Positions 10,795 through 18,523 of a stretch of DNA of 64,000 nucleotides are shown piece by piece. The stretch covers positions 186,001 through 250,000 of the forward strand of contig NZ_MVIM01000003.1 in NCBI RefSeq assembly GCF_002086795.1, read 5' to 3'. The position numbers and the translations under genes are program-made. A model generated the notes under the pieces. That model ran no database searches and was not told the origin of the DNA. It saw only the letters and a list, made by a program, of their open reading frames with translations. The stretch comes from Mycolicibacterium tusciae (GTDB taxonomy: Bacteria > Actinomycetota > Actinomycetes > Mycobacteriales > Mycobacteriaceae). How positions within the stretch are numbered: the first letter of the stretch is position 1; the number at the start of each line of letters is the position of its first letter.

Positions 10795-11211
10795 ATGTTG
10801 ATTCCCCGTAAAGTCAAGCACCGCAAGCAACATCACCCGAGGCAGCGCGGTATCGCCAGCGGCGGCACCTCGGTGAGCTTCGGTGACTACGGCATTCAGG
10901 CGCTGGAACACGCATACATCACCAACCGGCAGATCGAGTCCGCTCGTATCGCCATCAACCGGCACATCAAGCGTGGCGGCAAGGTGTGGATCAACATCTT
11001 CCCCGACCGTCCGCTGACCAAGAAGCCCGCCGAAACCCGCATGGGTTCGGGTAAGGGTTCGCCGGAGTGGTGGGTGGCCAACGTCAAGCCGGGTCGCGTG
11101 CTCTTCGAGCTGAGCTACCCGGATGAGAAGACCGCGCGCGAGGCGCTGACCCGCGCGATCCACAAGCTGCCGATCAAGGCACGCATCGTCACCCGAGAGG
11201 AGCACTTCTGA
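10795..11211 (+). CDS. rplP: 50S ribosomal protein L16
   Basis: 138 residues opening [19 protein letters not shown], with the [21 protein letters not shown] core and the [18 protein letters not shown] loop containing the Arg that in other bacteria is hydroxylated. L16 organises the A-site tRNA region of the 50S subunit. Two bases separate it from rpsC, and it shares a base with rpmC. Confidence 0.98.
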   Translation: MLIPRKVKHRKQHHPRQRGIASGGTSVSFGDYGIQALEHAYITNRQIESARIAINRHIKRGGKVWINIFPDRPLTKKPAETRMGSGKGSPEWWVANVKPGRVLFELSYPDEKTAREALTRAIHKLPIKARIVTREEHF

Positions 11212-11444
11212 TGGCTGTGGGAGTGACGCCGGGCGAACTTCGCGAACTGACCGACGATGAGTTGAAGGAGAAGCTGCGCGAGTCGAAGGAAGAGCTGTTC
11301 AACCTGCGCTTCCAGATGGCGACCGGACAGCTGGCCAACAACCGTCGCCTTCGCACGGTGCGCCAGGAAATCGCGCGGGTGTACACCGTGCTGCGTGAAC
11401 GTGAGTTGGGCCTGGCATCCGGGCCTGTAGGTGAGGAAGCGTAA
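11211..11444 (+). CDS. rpmC: 50S ribosomal protein L29
   Basis: 77 residues, a two-helix hairpin with the L29 signature [25 protein letters not shown] segment around residues 20-42 and [21 protein letters not shown] after it. It sits beside L23 at the tunnel exit. One-base overlaps with rplP and rpsQ indicate tight coupling. Confidence 0.96.
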   Translation: MAVGVTPGELRELTDDELKEKLRESKEELFNLRFQMATGQLANNRRLRTVRQEIARVYTVLRERELGLASGPVGEEA

Positions 11445-11758
11445 TGGCTGAGACTAAAGATCAGGCAAAGGGCAAAGGCCCTAAGCACACTCCTCGTGCC
11501 GAGGAGAATCGCGGCCGCCGCAAGACGGTCATCGGCTACGTGGTGAGCGACAAGATGCAGAAGACCATCGTGGTCGAACTGGAATCTCGCAAGAGCCATC
11601 CGCTCTACGGCAAGATCATCCGGACCACCACCAAGGTCAAGGCGCACGACGAGAATGGCGACGCCGGCATCGGCGACCGCGTCTCGCTGATGGAGACGCG
11701 CCCGCTGTCGGCGACCAAGCGCTGGCGGCTCGTCGAGGTCCTCGAGAAGGCGAAGTAG
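11444..11758 (+). CDS. rpsQ: 30S ribosomal protein S17
   Basis: 104 residues: a basic N-terminal extension (about 27 residues, [20 protein letters not shown]) and then the OB-fold S17 core with [23 protein letters not shown] and [25 protein letters not shown]. The extension is shorter than in M. tuberculosis S17 (about 136 residues as I recall). It binds 16S rRNA near helices 7 and 11. Last gene of the operon; a hairpin terminator follows. Confidence 0.97.
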   Translation: MAETKDQAKGKGPKHTPRAEENRGRRKTVIGYVVSDKMQKTIVVELESRKSHPLYGKIIRTTTKVKAHDENGDAGIGDRVSLMETRPLSATKRWRLVEVLEKAK

Positions 11759-11769
11759 TCCCGAACGCG

Positions 11770-11805
11770 AAAGGTCCCCGCGCCCCTGTGGTGCCGGGGG
11801 CTTTT
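11770..11805 (+). terminator. Rho-independent-like terminator after rpsQ
   Basis: AAAGGTCCCCG, a 14-base loop, then CGGGGGCTTTT: a GC-rich imperfect hairpin ending in four Ts, 12 bases after the rpsQ stop. It separates the S10 operon from the exopolysaccharide island. Confidence 0.65.
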
Positions 11806-11849
11806 CGGTATTCGGACGTAAGCAAACTCCGAGCTCAACAGCGGTGCGT

Positions 11850-11877
11850 TTGAAGAGTGCGACGGTTTGGCTAAACT
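11850..11877 (+). promoter_or_regulatory. Candidate leaderless promoter of the first BcsB-like gene
   Basis: -35 TTGAAG (11850-11855), 16-bp spacer, -10 TAAACT (11872-11877). The ATG at 11886 lies 9 bases after the -10, where transcription should begin, so the mRNA is probably leaderless, which is common in mycobacteria. This argues against the in-frame GTG at 11844 that overlaps the promoter. Confidence 0.55.
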
Positions 11878-11885
11878 GCCCCCGG

Positions 11886-13832
11886 ATGAGGCTGGGAACT
11901 GAATTCTTCAAGCGCGCCATAGCCATCGGTGTGACCGCCGTCGCTTTCCAAGCGGTCAATATGGGCACACCCGTCGTACACGCCGCACCCGGCGATGCCG
12001 GACAGGTGGCGGATGCGCCGACGTTGAGTTTGACGACGCTGGGCGCTGACACCGACATCGCGCTGTACGGCCTGCAGGGAATACAAACCGTCACCGTGCC
12101 GGTGCCGAAAGGCCTGACGCCCGGGGCGTTGACCGCGGACGTCGAGTTGCCGCCGTACGTTCGGGGTGGAACCCTCATCGTCACCCAGGATCGCCGCACG
12201 CTCTCACGTATCGAACTGCTGGCCGCCGAAAACACGCCGCTGTCGATTCCGTTGACAGGAGCACGCGTTGTCGACGACACCGTGACGTTCACCGTGCGCA
12301 GCCGGATGCTGCCCGAAGAGGGCGACTGCCTCTACGACCCGACGATTCCGCTGCAGCTTTCCGATGCGGCGATCGACTACACCGGCAAGGAGACGGCGCC
12401 GACCATGGTCGCCGACTTCCTGCCGACCGTGCTGGAAAGGATGACGATCTTCGTCCCGACGCAGCCGACAGCCGCGGAATCCGATGCGGCCGTTCAGATG
12501 ACGACGGCCGTGGTCAATCGATACGGCACACAGAACACCGAAATCGACGTCGCGCCGCTGGACGATGGCGAGGCGGTGCCGCCGTCGGATCCGCTGGAAC
12601 GCAACGTCGTCATCGGAGAGGGATCGGAGTCGGCTGTTTCGTTGCAAACCGGGGACGGAGGGGTGCCCGCTCTGCAGATCACGGGGAAGGCGGAGGATCT
12701 GACCAACCAGGTCCGGCTGCTCAGCAGTGACCTCTCGGAGCTGGCGCTGTCGGCGAAAGTGGTTACCGGGCAGATCAACTCGGCACATGAGCCGCCCGCC
12801 GGCCCCACCACGATGAAGGACCTCGGCCAGTCCGGGGTGAGTGCAACGGCATTCAAACCGCAGGTAGTGGTCGGCCTCGACCAGACCCGCCTGGGACAGG
12901 CCATACATGACCTGCGCGTCCAGTTGAAGGGGTCGTACACACCACTGCCGTCCACGGTAGGTGGGCAGGTGCTGGTTTCGATCGACGGTGAACCGATCGA
13001 TCAATGGGCGGCCGACTCCACCGGTACGATCGACCGCTCGATCAGCATTCCGCAGTCCCAACTGCGGCGCGACACCAAGCTTTCGGTCGCTGTAGACATC
13101 GCAGGCGATGTCGGACGGTGCGGTGACTTCCAACCCGTCACGTTGAAGGTCGACGACGACACCACCATCGAGAGCACTCCCGCGGATCCCCCCGATCCCG
13201 CCGGTTTCCAGTCGATCCCTCAAGCGCTGATGCCCAAGGTTCAGGTGGGCGTCGAACCGGAGTCGTTTGAGGACACCGCGCGTGCCGTCTCGATCATGGA
13301 AGGGCTGCAGCGACTCAGCGGGCCACGCCTCGACAGCGAGGTGGTGCCATTGGACAGCGCGATCGACAGCCGGTCACCGGCCATCCTGATCTCGGCAGAC
13401 GGCTGGGACAACGACAAGGTCGTTCCGCCGGTGCGCAGTTCGACGGATGGGACACTCGAAGTCCAACGCGTCGGCGGGGGAGACCCGGCGACCCTGAAAC
13501 TTGATCCGTCGACGCCATTCGCATCTCTCCAAGTCGGCCGCAACGGCGACCGGACCGTACTGTTCGCGACGTCGGACGGCGCGCCGGAGCAACTGGATTC
13601 GCTACTCGACTGGCTGGATGGCGATACGCGTCGGTGGGCGGGACTCGACGGGACTGCGGCCATCTCACTTCCCGACCGCGAGCCGGTGACCGTCGACACC
13701 GAGGCGGCGGCACCACCAGTCGCTTCCGAAGACACCGGCTCCAGTGTGTACTGGTGGATCGCCGCGTGTGCGGGGTTGGCAATCGGCGGGGGCGGTGTCG
13801 CGATGGCGATGCTCCGCAGGCGGCGCGGCTGA
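11886..13832 (+). CDS. BcsB-like secreted, C-terminally anchored protein (copy 1)
   Basis: 648 residues from the ATG at 11886. A Sec signal peptide covers roughly residues 1-34 (hydrophobic core then VVHAA). A long extracytoplasmic beta-rich region follows, with the pattern seen in BcsB, the periplasmic partner of cellulose synthase (for example FLPTVLERMTIFVPTQPTA). A single membrane helix lies near the end (VYWWIAACAGLAIGGGGVAMAM), then a short basic tail. It is clearly paralogous to the protein at 18524-20560. BcsB proteins guide nascent glucan away from the synthase. Here no BcsA-type synthase is in the window, so it may guide another polymer. Convergent with the flavoprotein gene, only 6 bases apart. 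Confidence 0.75.
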   Translation: MRLGTEFFKRAIAIGVTAVAFQAVNMGTPVVHAAPGDAGQVADAPTLSLTTLGADTDIALYGLQGIQTVTVPVPKGLTPGALTADVELPPYVRGGTLIVTQDRRTLSRIELLAAENTPLSIPLTGARVVDDTVTFTVRSRMLPEEGDCLYDPTIPLQLSDAAIDYTGKETAPTMVADFLPTVLERMTIFVPTQPTAAESDAAVQMTTAVVNRYGTQNTEIDVAPLDDGEAVPPSDPLERNVVIGEGSESAVSLQTGDGGVPALQITGKAEDLTNQVRLLSSDLSELALSAKVVTGQINSAHEPPAGPTTMKDLGQSGVSATAFKPQVVVGLDQTRLGQAIHDLRVQLKGSYTPLPSTVGGQVLVSIDGEPIDQWAADSTGTIDRSISIPQSQLRRDTKLSVAVDIAGDVGRCGDFQPVTLKVDDDTTIESTPADPPDPAGFQSIPQALMPKVQVGVEPESFEDTARAVSIMEGLQRLSGPRLDSEVVPLDSAIDSRSPAILISADGWDNDKVVPPVRSSTDGTLEVQRVGGGDPATLKLDPSTPFASLQVGRNGDRTVLFATSDGAPEQLDSLLDWLDGDTRRWAGLDGTAAISLPDREPVTVDTEAAAPPVASEDTGSSVYWWIAACAGLAIGGGGVAMAMLRRRRG

Positions 13833-13838
13833 GCCGAC

Positions 13839-15236
13839 TCAACCCTTGATCAAGCCGGACTCGAGATAGCCGCGTTCGGTGTTCACCTGCCATGGATCGA
13901 CGTTCGCGCCGAAGTACTGAGCCACACTGCGCAGGGCACTGAGCATGGCGTGGTCCTGGTTGTCGTAGTGGTGCATCCCATTTCGTCCCATGGGGTGTAG
14001 AGACGGATGGATGCGACGCAGGTAGTCACGGATCGTGGCGACGCTCTGATCGCGTGCCGGATCGTTGATCGGATAGGCGAACTGTGAGCGGACGAACATG
14101 CAGTGATCGAGGGCGGAACCCTCGACACCGAGCGTACGGAGGTCCTGTTCGACTATGTCGCCGAGGCTTTCGTTGCTCACCACCCACAGATCGTCGCCGG
14201 GCTGGGTGTAGTACTCGAGGCCGAGGTAGGTGCCGTTCCAGTTCTTCGGAGCCAGCGCGCTCGACCACCGTCGGTAGTTCTGGATCCGACCCACGCGAAA
14301 CTCTTCACCCGGCGTGTACACCCAGTTGTAGGGAATGTCGTGATGCTCTGTCAGAGCGACGGCTACGGTGATCACTGATCGGTGCTTGAGCGATGCGGCG
14401 ATCTCCCGAATGCGTTTCGGCGGTGCGGGTTCCAGGCTTTCGATGAGCAACCGCAACGGCATGCTGGAGAACACCGTATCTCCGGACGCGGTCTCGCCGT
14501 TCTGTAGCTCGACCGTCCAGGTTCTGCCGACGTGGCGGACGCTGGTGACGTACGAGTTGAGTGAGGGAACCACGCCGAACCCCGCCAAGGCCGCCGCAGC
14601 GGCTTCCCAGAGCTGGCCGGGTCCGTACTTCGGGTAGCGGAAGGCGTCCTCGGGCCTGGGAATCTCTTCACGCGGTGTGCGCCACGAGATCGGCTTGATT
14701 CTCTGATTCGCCCAGTCGCTTGCCAGAGTGCCGGGATCGGCGAGCCACGTCTTACGGACATACCCATCGAAGAAGAGCTCGTACCAGTGACGGCCGAATT
14801 GTTCTGTGCCCCATTCCCGGAAACTCGACAACGCGTCCGTCGAACGTACCCGGCTTCGCAGCCTGGACCACAAGAAGTTTGTGAGGCCGCGCATACCGCT
14901 CCGGAACCCCAGCTGCGAGATCAGATCACGGCCGACAAGTGGGTACCGCACATACCGGCCGTCGACAAGCATGGCGGAACGCCGATGGACCGAGATCCAC
15001 TGATCCTCGGGAAGCAAAGACCGCCACAGGTCGGCGATCTCTTCGCTCCTGGTGAAGAACCGATGACCGCCCGGGTCGACGCGCCAATCACCTTCGGTGG
15101 GCGTGCGCGCCAGGCCGCCGACGTGTGCCGACGCCTCGAAGATGCGAGGTGTCACCCCTCTCTTCACCAGTTCGAGAGCGGCGGTGAGGCCCGCAGGCCC
15201 GGCGCCGATGATCAACGGGTTCCGTTTGGACTCCAT
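13839..15236 (-). CDS. FAD-dependent oxidoreductase, UDP-galactopyranose mutase/protoporphyrinogen oxidase-like
   Basis: 465 residues with an N-terminal FAD-binding motif LIIGAGPAGLTAALELVKRG and the second flavin region VGGLARTP followed by DPGGHRFF. The middle segment (GRYVRYPL, then FFDGYVRKTW and DWANQRI) resembles the substrate domain of the UGM/PPOX/amine-oxidase superfamily. Such proteins recur in bacterial exopolysaccharide loci, where they may interconvert nucleotide- or lipid-linked sugars; the substrate here is unknown. It lies just downstream of the cis-prenyltransferase gene (7 bases) and is likely in one operon with it. Confidence 0.75.
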   Translation of the reverse strand: MESKRNPLIIGAGPAGLTAALELVKRGVTPRIFEASAHVGGLARTPTEGDWRVDPGGHRFFTRSEEIADLWRSLLPEDQWISVHRRSAMLVDGRYVRYPLVGRDLISQLGFRSGMRGLTNFLWSRLRSRVRSTDALSSFREWGTEQFGRHWYELFFDGYVRKTWLADPGTLASDWANQRIKPISWRTPREEIPRPEDAFRYPKYGPGQLWEAAAAALAGFGVVPSLNSYVTSVRHVGRTWTVELQNGETASGDTVFSSMPLRLLIESLEPAPPKRIREIAASLKHRSVITVAVALTEHHDIPYNWVYTPGEEFRVGRIQNYRRWSSALAPKNWNGTYLGLEYYTQPGDDLWVVSNESLGDIVEQDLRTLGVEGSALDHCMFVRSQFAYPINDPARDQSVATIRDYLRRIHPSLHPMGRNGMHHYDNQDHAMLSALRSVAQYFGANVDPWQVNTERGYLESGLIKG

Positions 15237-15243
15237 CGGATAA

Positions 15244-15897
15244 CTACAGGCCCCGCAGCTGCGGAAGACGCCGATAGGCAGCGATGAGACCGTCGACGTC
15301 CTGTTCGGTCAGCTCGTTGAGGGGGGTCGACAAGAAGACCAGCTGGGCGTACTGGCTCTGAAGTGGCAGAAAGCCACTGAGCAGCGGTTCCGGGGTGGTC
15401 CGGATGATCAAGTCGACGTCGTCGATGTCGAGGGCGGTATTGATTTCGCAGCCTTCGCGCTCAGCGCGATGGTGCGCGGTGCGCAACTCGTCGTAGGCGT
15501 CGTATGCGGCGAGGATATTGATGTGAAAATCGCTGCCTTTCATCGCGCGTTCGAGATCTTCTGCGGCAGTGACGTATTCGTGCGGCAGCGCACTTCGATC
15601 GCCATGCAGCCGAAAACTGCATTTGGTGCGATCGAAATGACTGGGAAGCAGCGTGGAGAAGAAATATATCGACGCCGCATACACCGACTCCAGCTCGGCG
15701 TCGGCGCGCGCGAGGTTTCCGCGACTGAGGTTGTACACCGTCGCGGTTTGCACACCGCGCCGCTGCAGCGCCAACAGAATCTCGGTGACCTTCTCCGCGC
15801 CGCGGCGGTACGCATCGAACAAAGTGGTGCCGTTGATGTTCGCCCACCGCCGCAAGCCGTCCGGAATCAGGCCTACATGTTCTGGTGCGTGACTCAC
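15244..15897 (-). CDS. Divergent cis-prenyltransferase (undecaprenyl diphosphate synthase family)
   Basis: 217 residues, shorter than a usual UppS (about 250-300). It opens HVGLIPDGLRRWA, matching the family HVAIIMDGNGRWA motif with the catalytic Asp kept (Asp13) but Asn-Gly changed to Leu-Arg. The C-terminal block RTTPEPLLSGFLPLQSQYA matches the family RTSGExRLSNFLLWQxAYxE block, with the Glu of the family ending replaced. Chains made by this family serve as the lipid carrier of repeat units, so a dedicated polyprenyl carrier for this EPS locus is plausible; altered chain length or loss of activity is also possible. GTG start behind GGGGGA. A 146-base gap separates it from the sugar transferase gene. 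Confidence 0.78.
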   Translation of the reverse strand: MSHAPEHVGLIPDGLRRWANINGTTLFDAYRRGAEKVTEILLALQRRGVQTATVYNLSRGNLARADAELESVYAASIYFFSTLLPSHFDRTKCSFRLHGDRSALPHEYVTAAEDLERAMKGSDFHINILAAYDAYDELRTAHHRAEREGCEINTALDIDDVDLIIRTTPEPLLSGFLPLQSQYAQLVFLSTPLNELTEQDVDGLIAAYRRLPQLRGL

Positions 15898-16043
15898 CGA
15901 ATATCCCCCAAACAGGCAAAGCCCCCGATTGCGAAATGTAGCCCAAACTCCACTTGTTGCACAGGCAACTGAGAAAACGCCATCTTGGACGCCTCAGCAA
16001 AGGGATATACAATGGCGCCCGCGTCCAAACGCGGCAGCCGAGG

Positions 16044-17603
16044 TCAATCCTCGGTGGGGCGCAGCACCGCCAGCACCGTGAGGAGCAAGATCTTGAAGTC
16101 CAGCAGCAGCGACCAGTTCTGGATGTAGTAGTTGTCCCATTCGGCTCGATCGGCGATCGAGGTCTGTCCGCGAAGTCCGTGCACCTGGGCCCAGCCCGTG
16201 ATGCCGGCCTTCACCCGGTGCCGCTCGCCGTAGCGCCGGATGTGCATCTCGAACAGTTCGACGAACTCCGGTCGCTCAGGACGTGGACCGACCATGCTCA
16301 TGTCACCGCGCAGCACGTTGAGCAGTTGGGGCAGCTCATCCAGGGAGGTCTTGCGCATGAACTTACCGATTCGGGTGCGCCGATCTTCACCCTCCACGCC
16401 GCCTGGCGCCGCGCCTTCCTGCAGTTCGAAGTTCGTACCTGCCGGATCCGCGGGACGCATGCTGCGAAACTTCAGACAGCCGAAGACCTTGCCGTCGCGC
16501 CCGATTCGTTCCTGACTGAAGAAGATCGGCCCCGGCGAACTGAGCTTGACCGCGAGCATCAGGGTGATGAACAGCGGGGAGATGAGCACGAGGCCGAGTA
16601 GGGCCGCGGAGCGGTCCACCGCGTGCTTGACCGCGAATTGCCACCCCTTCGGATTGACGCGCGACAGCACCATCAGCGGGACGCCGCCCATGTGCTCGAT
16701 CCTGGTGTTGCTGCCGACGGCATCCATCAATCGGGGCACCACGCGGACCCGCATTCCGAGTTCCTGCGCCTGATGGGCGATCCGCCCCAGCTTCTCGTCG
16801 GGCAATGTCGACGGCGCGATGATGAGATCTTCGGCGCGAGTAGCACGCTGGGCGCTTTCGAGATTGTCTGCGGTGCCCAGATACGGCACCCCCAGCATCC
16901 CGGTGATCTCCGCTTCGTTCGGCCGGGCATCGTCGAGCAGCCCTTCCGGCCACAGACCGTATTCCGGCACCTGCTGCATCCGTGAGATGAGCTGATGGGC
17001 CACCGGTCCCGAGCCCACGACCAGTGCCGGAGCCCCCACGTGAAACTTCCTCCGCAGCCAGCGGTTCACGACCGACCGGAGCAGGCGCACCGCGGGGATG
17101 AGGATCGCCGCACACACCCAGATCCGCAGAATCAATTCGCTTGGGCGGATGTAGGGCGCGACGACGCCGCCCACCTCGAGCCGAGGGACGAGCAACAGCA
17201 TGATGGTCAAGGTCGCCAGCGCCGCCACCGCAATGGACGTCTCCACCGGTTCGAACTCGTCGAGAAACCCCTGTCCCAACTTCTGTCGGTACAACCGGCG
17301 AGTGGAAAGGACGACGATCACGATCGGTACGAACAGCCACGAAGAGAGGGCGATGCCGCGCTCGTGGACCAAATCGCCGATCCACCACTGGGCCAAAAGT
17401 ACTGAGATGGCGGCATAGAGGGCGTCGACCGCGAGGGTGATCACCGAATACCACGGGTCAGAGCGAATGCGTTCGACAAAGCGCGGCGGTCCCGTCGCCG
17501 CAATCCTTCGAGTCGGCGCCGACGCGGTCGGCAATCGCGGCGTCGTGGGTCTGGTGCTAGGTGTGTGGGTCGTCACCCCGTTACACCTAGCTGCATCAGT
17601 CAT
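16044..17603 (-). CDS. Exopolysaccharide polyprenyl-phosphate sugar-1-phosphate transferase (WbaP/WcaJ-type)
   Basis: About 519 residues. The N-terminal half has a cluster of membrane helices (roughly residues 50-190) and a CoA-binding-like Rossmann region (ALVVGSGPVAHQLISRMQ). The C-terminal catalytic domain is canonical for bacterial sugar transferases: SPLFITLMLAVKLSSPGPIFF, QERIGRDGKVFGCLKFRSMR, TSLDELPQLLNVLRGDMSMV, GPRPERPEF and KAGITGWAQVHGLRG. It transfers the first sugar phosphate of a repeat unit to undecaprenyl phosphate, the committed EPS step. I take the ATG at 17603; an in-frame upstream start at 17654 and a GTG at 17576 are alternatives. Confidence 0.92.
   Translation of the reverse strand: MTDAARCNGVTTHTPSTRPTTPRLPTASAPTRRIAATGPPRFVERIRSDPWYSVITLAVDALYAAISVLLAQWWIGDLVHERGIALSSWLFVPIVIVVLSTRRLYRQKLGQGFLDEFEPVETSIAVAALATLTIMLLLVPRLEVGGVVAPYIRPSELILRIWVCAAILIPAVRLLRSVVNRWLRRKFHVGAPALVVGSGPVAHQLISRMQQVPEYGLWPEGLLDDARPNEAEITGMLGVPYLGTADNLESAQRATRAEDLIIAPSTLPDEKLGRIAHQAQELGMRVRVVPRLMDAVGSNTRIEHMGGVPLMVLSRVNPKGWQFAVKHAVDRSAALLGLVLISPLFITLMLAVKLSSPGPIFFSQERIGRDGKVFGCLKFRSMRPADPAGTNFELQEGAAPGGVEGEDRRTRIGKFMRKTSLDELPQLLNVLRGDMSMVGPRPERPEFVELFEMHIRRYGERHRVKAGITGWAQVHGLRGQTSIADRAEWDNYYIQNWSLLLDFKILLLTVLAVLRPTED
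17556..17591. promoter_or_regulatory. Inverted repeat at the 5' end of the sugar transferase gene
   Basis: GCTAGGTGT and ACACCTAGC, perfect 9-bp arms separated by 18 bases, lying just inside the proposed coding start. It could form an mRNA hairpin or be an operator. A second AGGTG-type repeat lies upstream at 17634-17648, which raises the chance that these are protein-binding sites. Confidence 0.35.
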
Positions 17604-17633
17604 CCCCCCGACGTACCGTTGGCAACCGATTTT

Positions 17634-17648
17634 AGGTGCGCTGCACCT
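17634..17648. promoter_or_regulatory. Inverted repeat upstream of the sugar transferase gene
   Basis: AGGTGC-GCT-GCACCT, perfect 6-bp arms in the AT-richer gap between the GAF gene and the sugar transferase gene. It shares the AGGTG half-site with the larger repeat at 17556-17591. Confidence 0.35.
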
Positions 17649-17748
17649 CCCCACGCGGTGGAATGAGCGGGCAACTCAATAATAAAGCAATTTGCGCACA
17701 ATAATTACGGTTACGCCCACGTAAGTTTTGGCATCCTGGTTTGCTGCT

Positions 17749-18462
17749 TCAGTGCGGCTTGGAGCCGAAAATGCGCTCCACCGCGAGCGCGGCCAGATCC
17801 GTGAGCACTTGAACGTGGCCGGTTCCCCAGAGTCGCGGTTTGTCGTCGAACACACAAAGTGTGCCGATCGCATGGCCTTCGTGATCGACCAAAGGTATGC
17901 CGAGGTACGCCACGATCGCGCCACTGCGGATCGCCGGATGGTTCTTGAACACCGGATCGGCCCGCGCGTCTTCGAGTATCAAAGGAGTGCCGTCCGCCAC
18001 CGCGTACTGACAAATCGAGTACTCGAGTGTCGTCTCGCGGTTTTCGGGCACCGACATGTCGCCCATGCCGACGGTGCTCTTGAAGAATTGGCGGTTCGCA
18101 TCGATGAGTGAGATCGTTGAGAACGGGGCATCCAGGGCGTCGGCGGCCGCCCGCGTGATCCGGTCGTAAACCGCTTCCACGGGCGAATCGAGCAACCCGG
18201 TCTCGCGCAGTGCGGCCAGCCGATCGGGGTCGGTGACGACCGCCGAGACGTCTGGCATCGAATCGCTGTCGAGTACCCCGGTCTCGGAGAGATGTTCCAG
18301 TAGGTCCTTCGTCGAAGGCTTCTCCGCGCGCACCTGGTCGGCGACCATCTGAGCGGCCACGGCGCGCATGACGTAGGTGTTGACGTCCTCGCCCGCTTCG
18401 CGCGCAGTCTCTTCGAGCGAGCGGTTGAGCCAGTCATCGAACCCTGGCACCGAGTTGGTCAC
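17749..18462 (-). CDS. GAF-domain protein with a ribbon-helix-helix-like N-terminus
   Basis: 237 residues from the GTG at 18462. Residues 1-45 (VPGFDDWLNRSLEETAREAGEDV...) look like the short helical DNA-binding-like module seen at the start of many mycobacterial GAF proteins. Residues ~85-235 form one GAF domain (RITRAAADALDAPFSTISLID, then IVAYLGIPLVDHEGHAIGTLCVFD), a small-ligand or redox sensor fold. No kinase, cyclase or EAL/GGDEF output is attached. An ATG at 18558 would overlap the upstream BcsB-like gene by 35 bases and add 32 unconvincing residues. It lies in the EPS operon and may regulate it. Confidence 0.72.
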   Translation of the reverse strand: MTNSVPGFDDWLNRSLEETAREAGEDVNTYVMRAVAAQMVADQVRAEKPSTKDLLEHLSETGVLDSDSMPDVSAVVTDPDRLAALRETGLLDSPVEAVYDRITRAAADALDAPFSTISLIDANRQFFKSTVGMGDMSVPENRETTLEYSICQYAVADGTPLILEDARADPVFKNHPAIRSGAIVAYLGIPLVDHEGHAIGTLCVFDDKPRLWGTGHVQVLTDLAALAVERIFGSKPH

Positions 18463-18523
18463 GAAATTAACGTTAGCTGAAAAGAACTCGACTGCGCACG
18501 TCCGAGCAAATATCCGAGCATCG

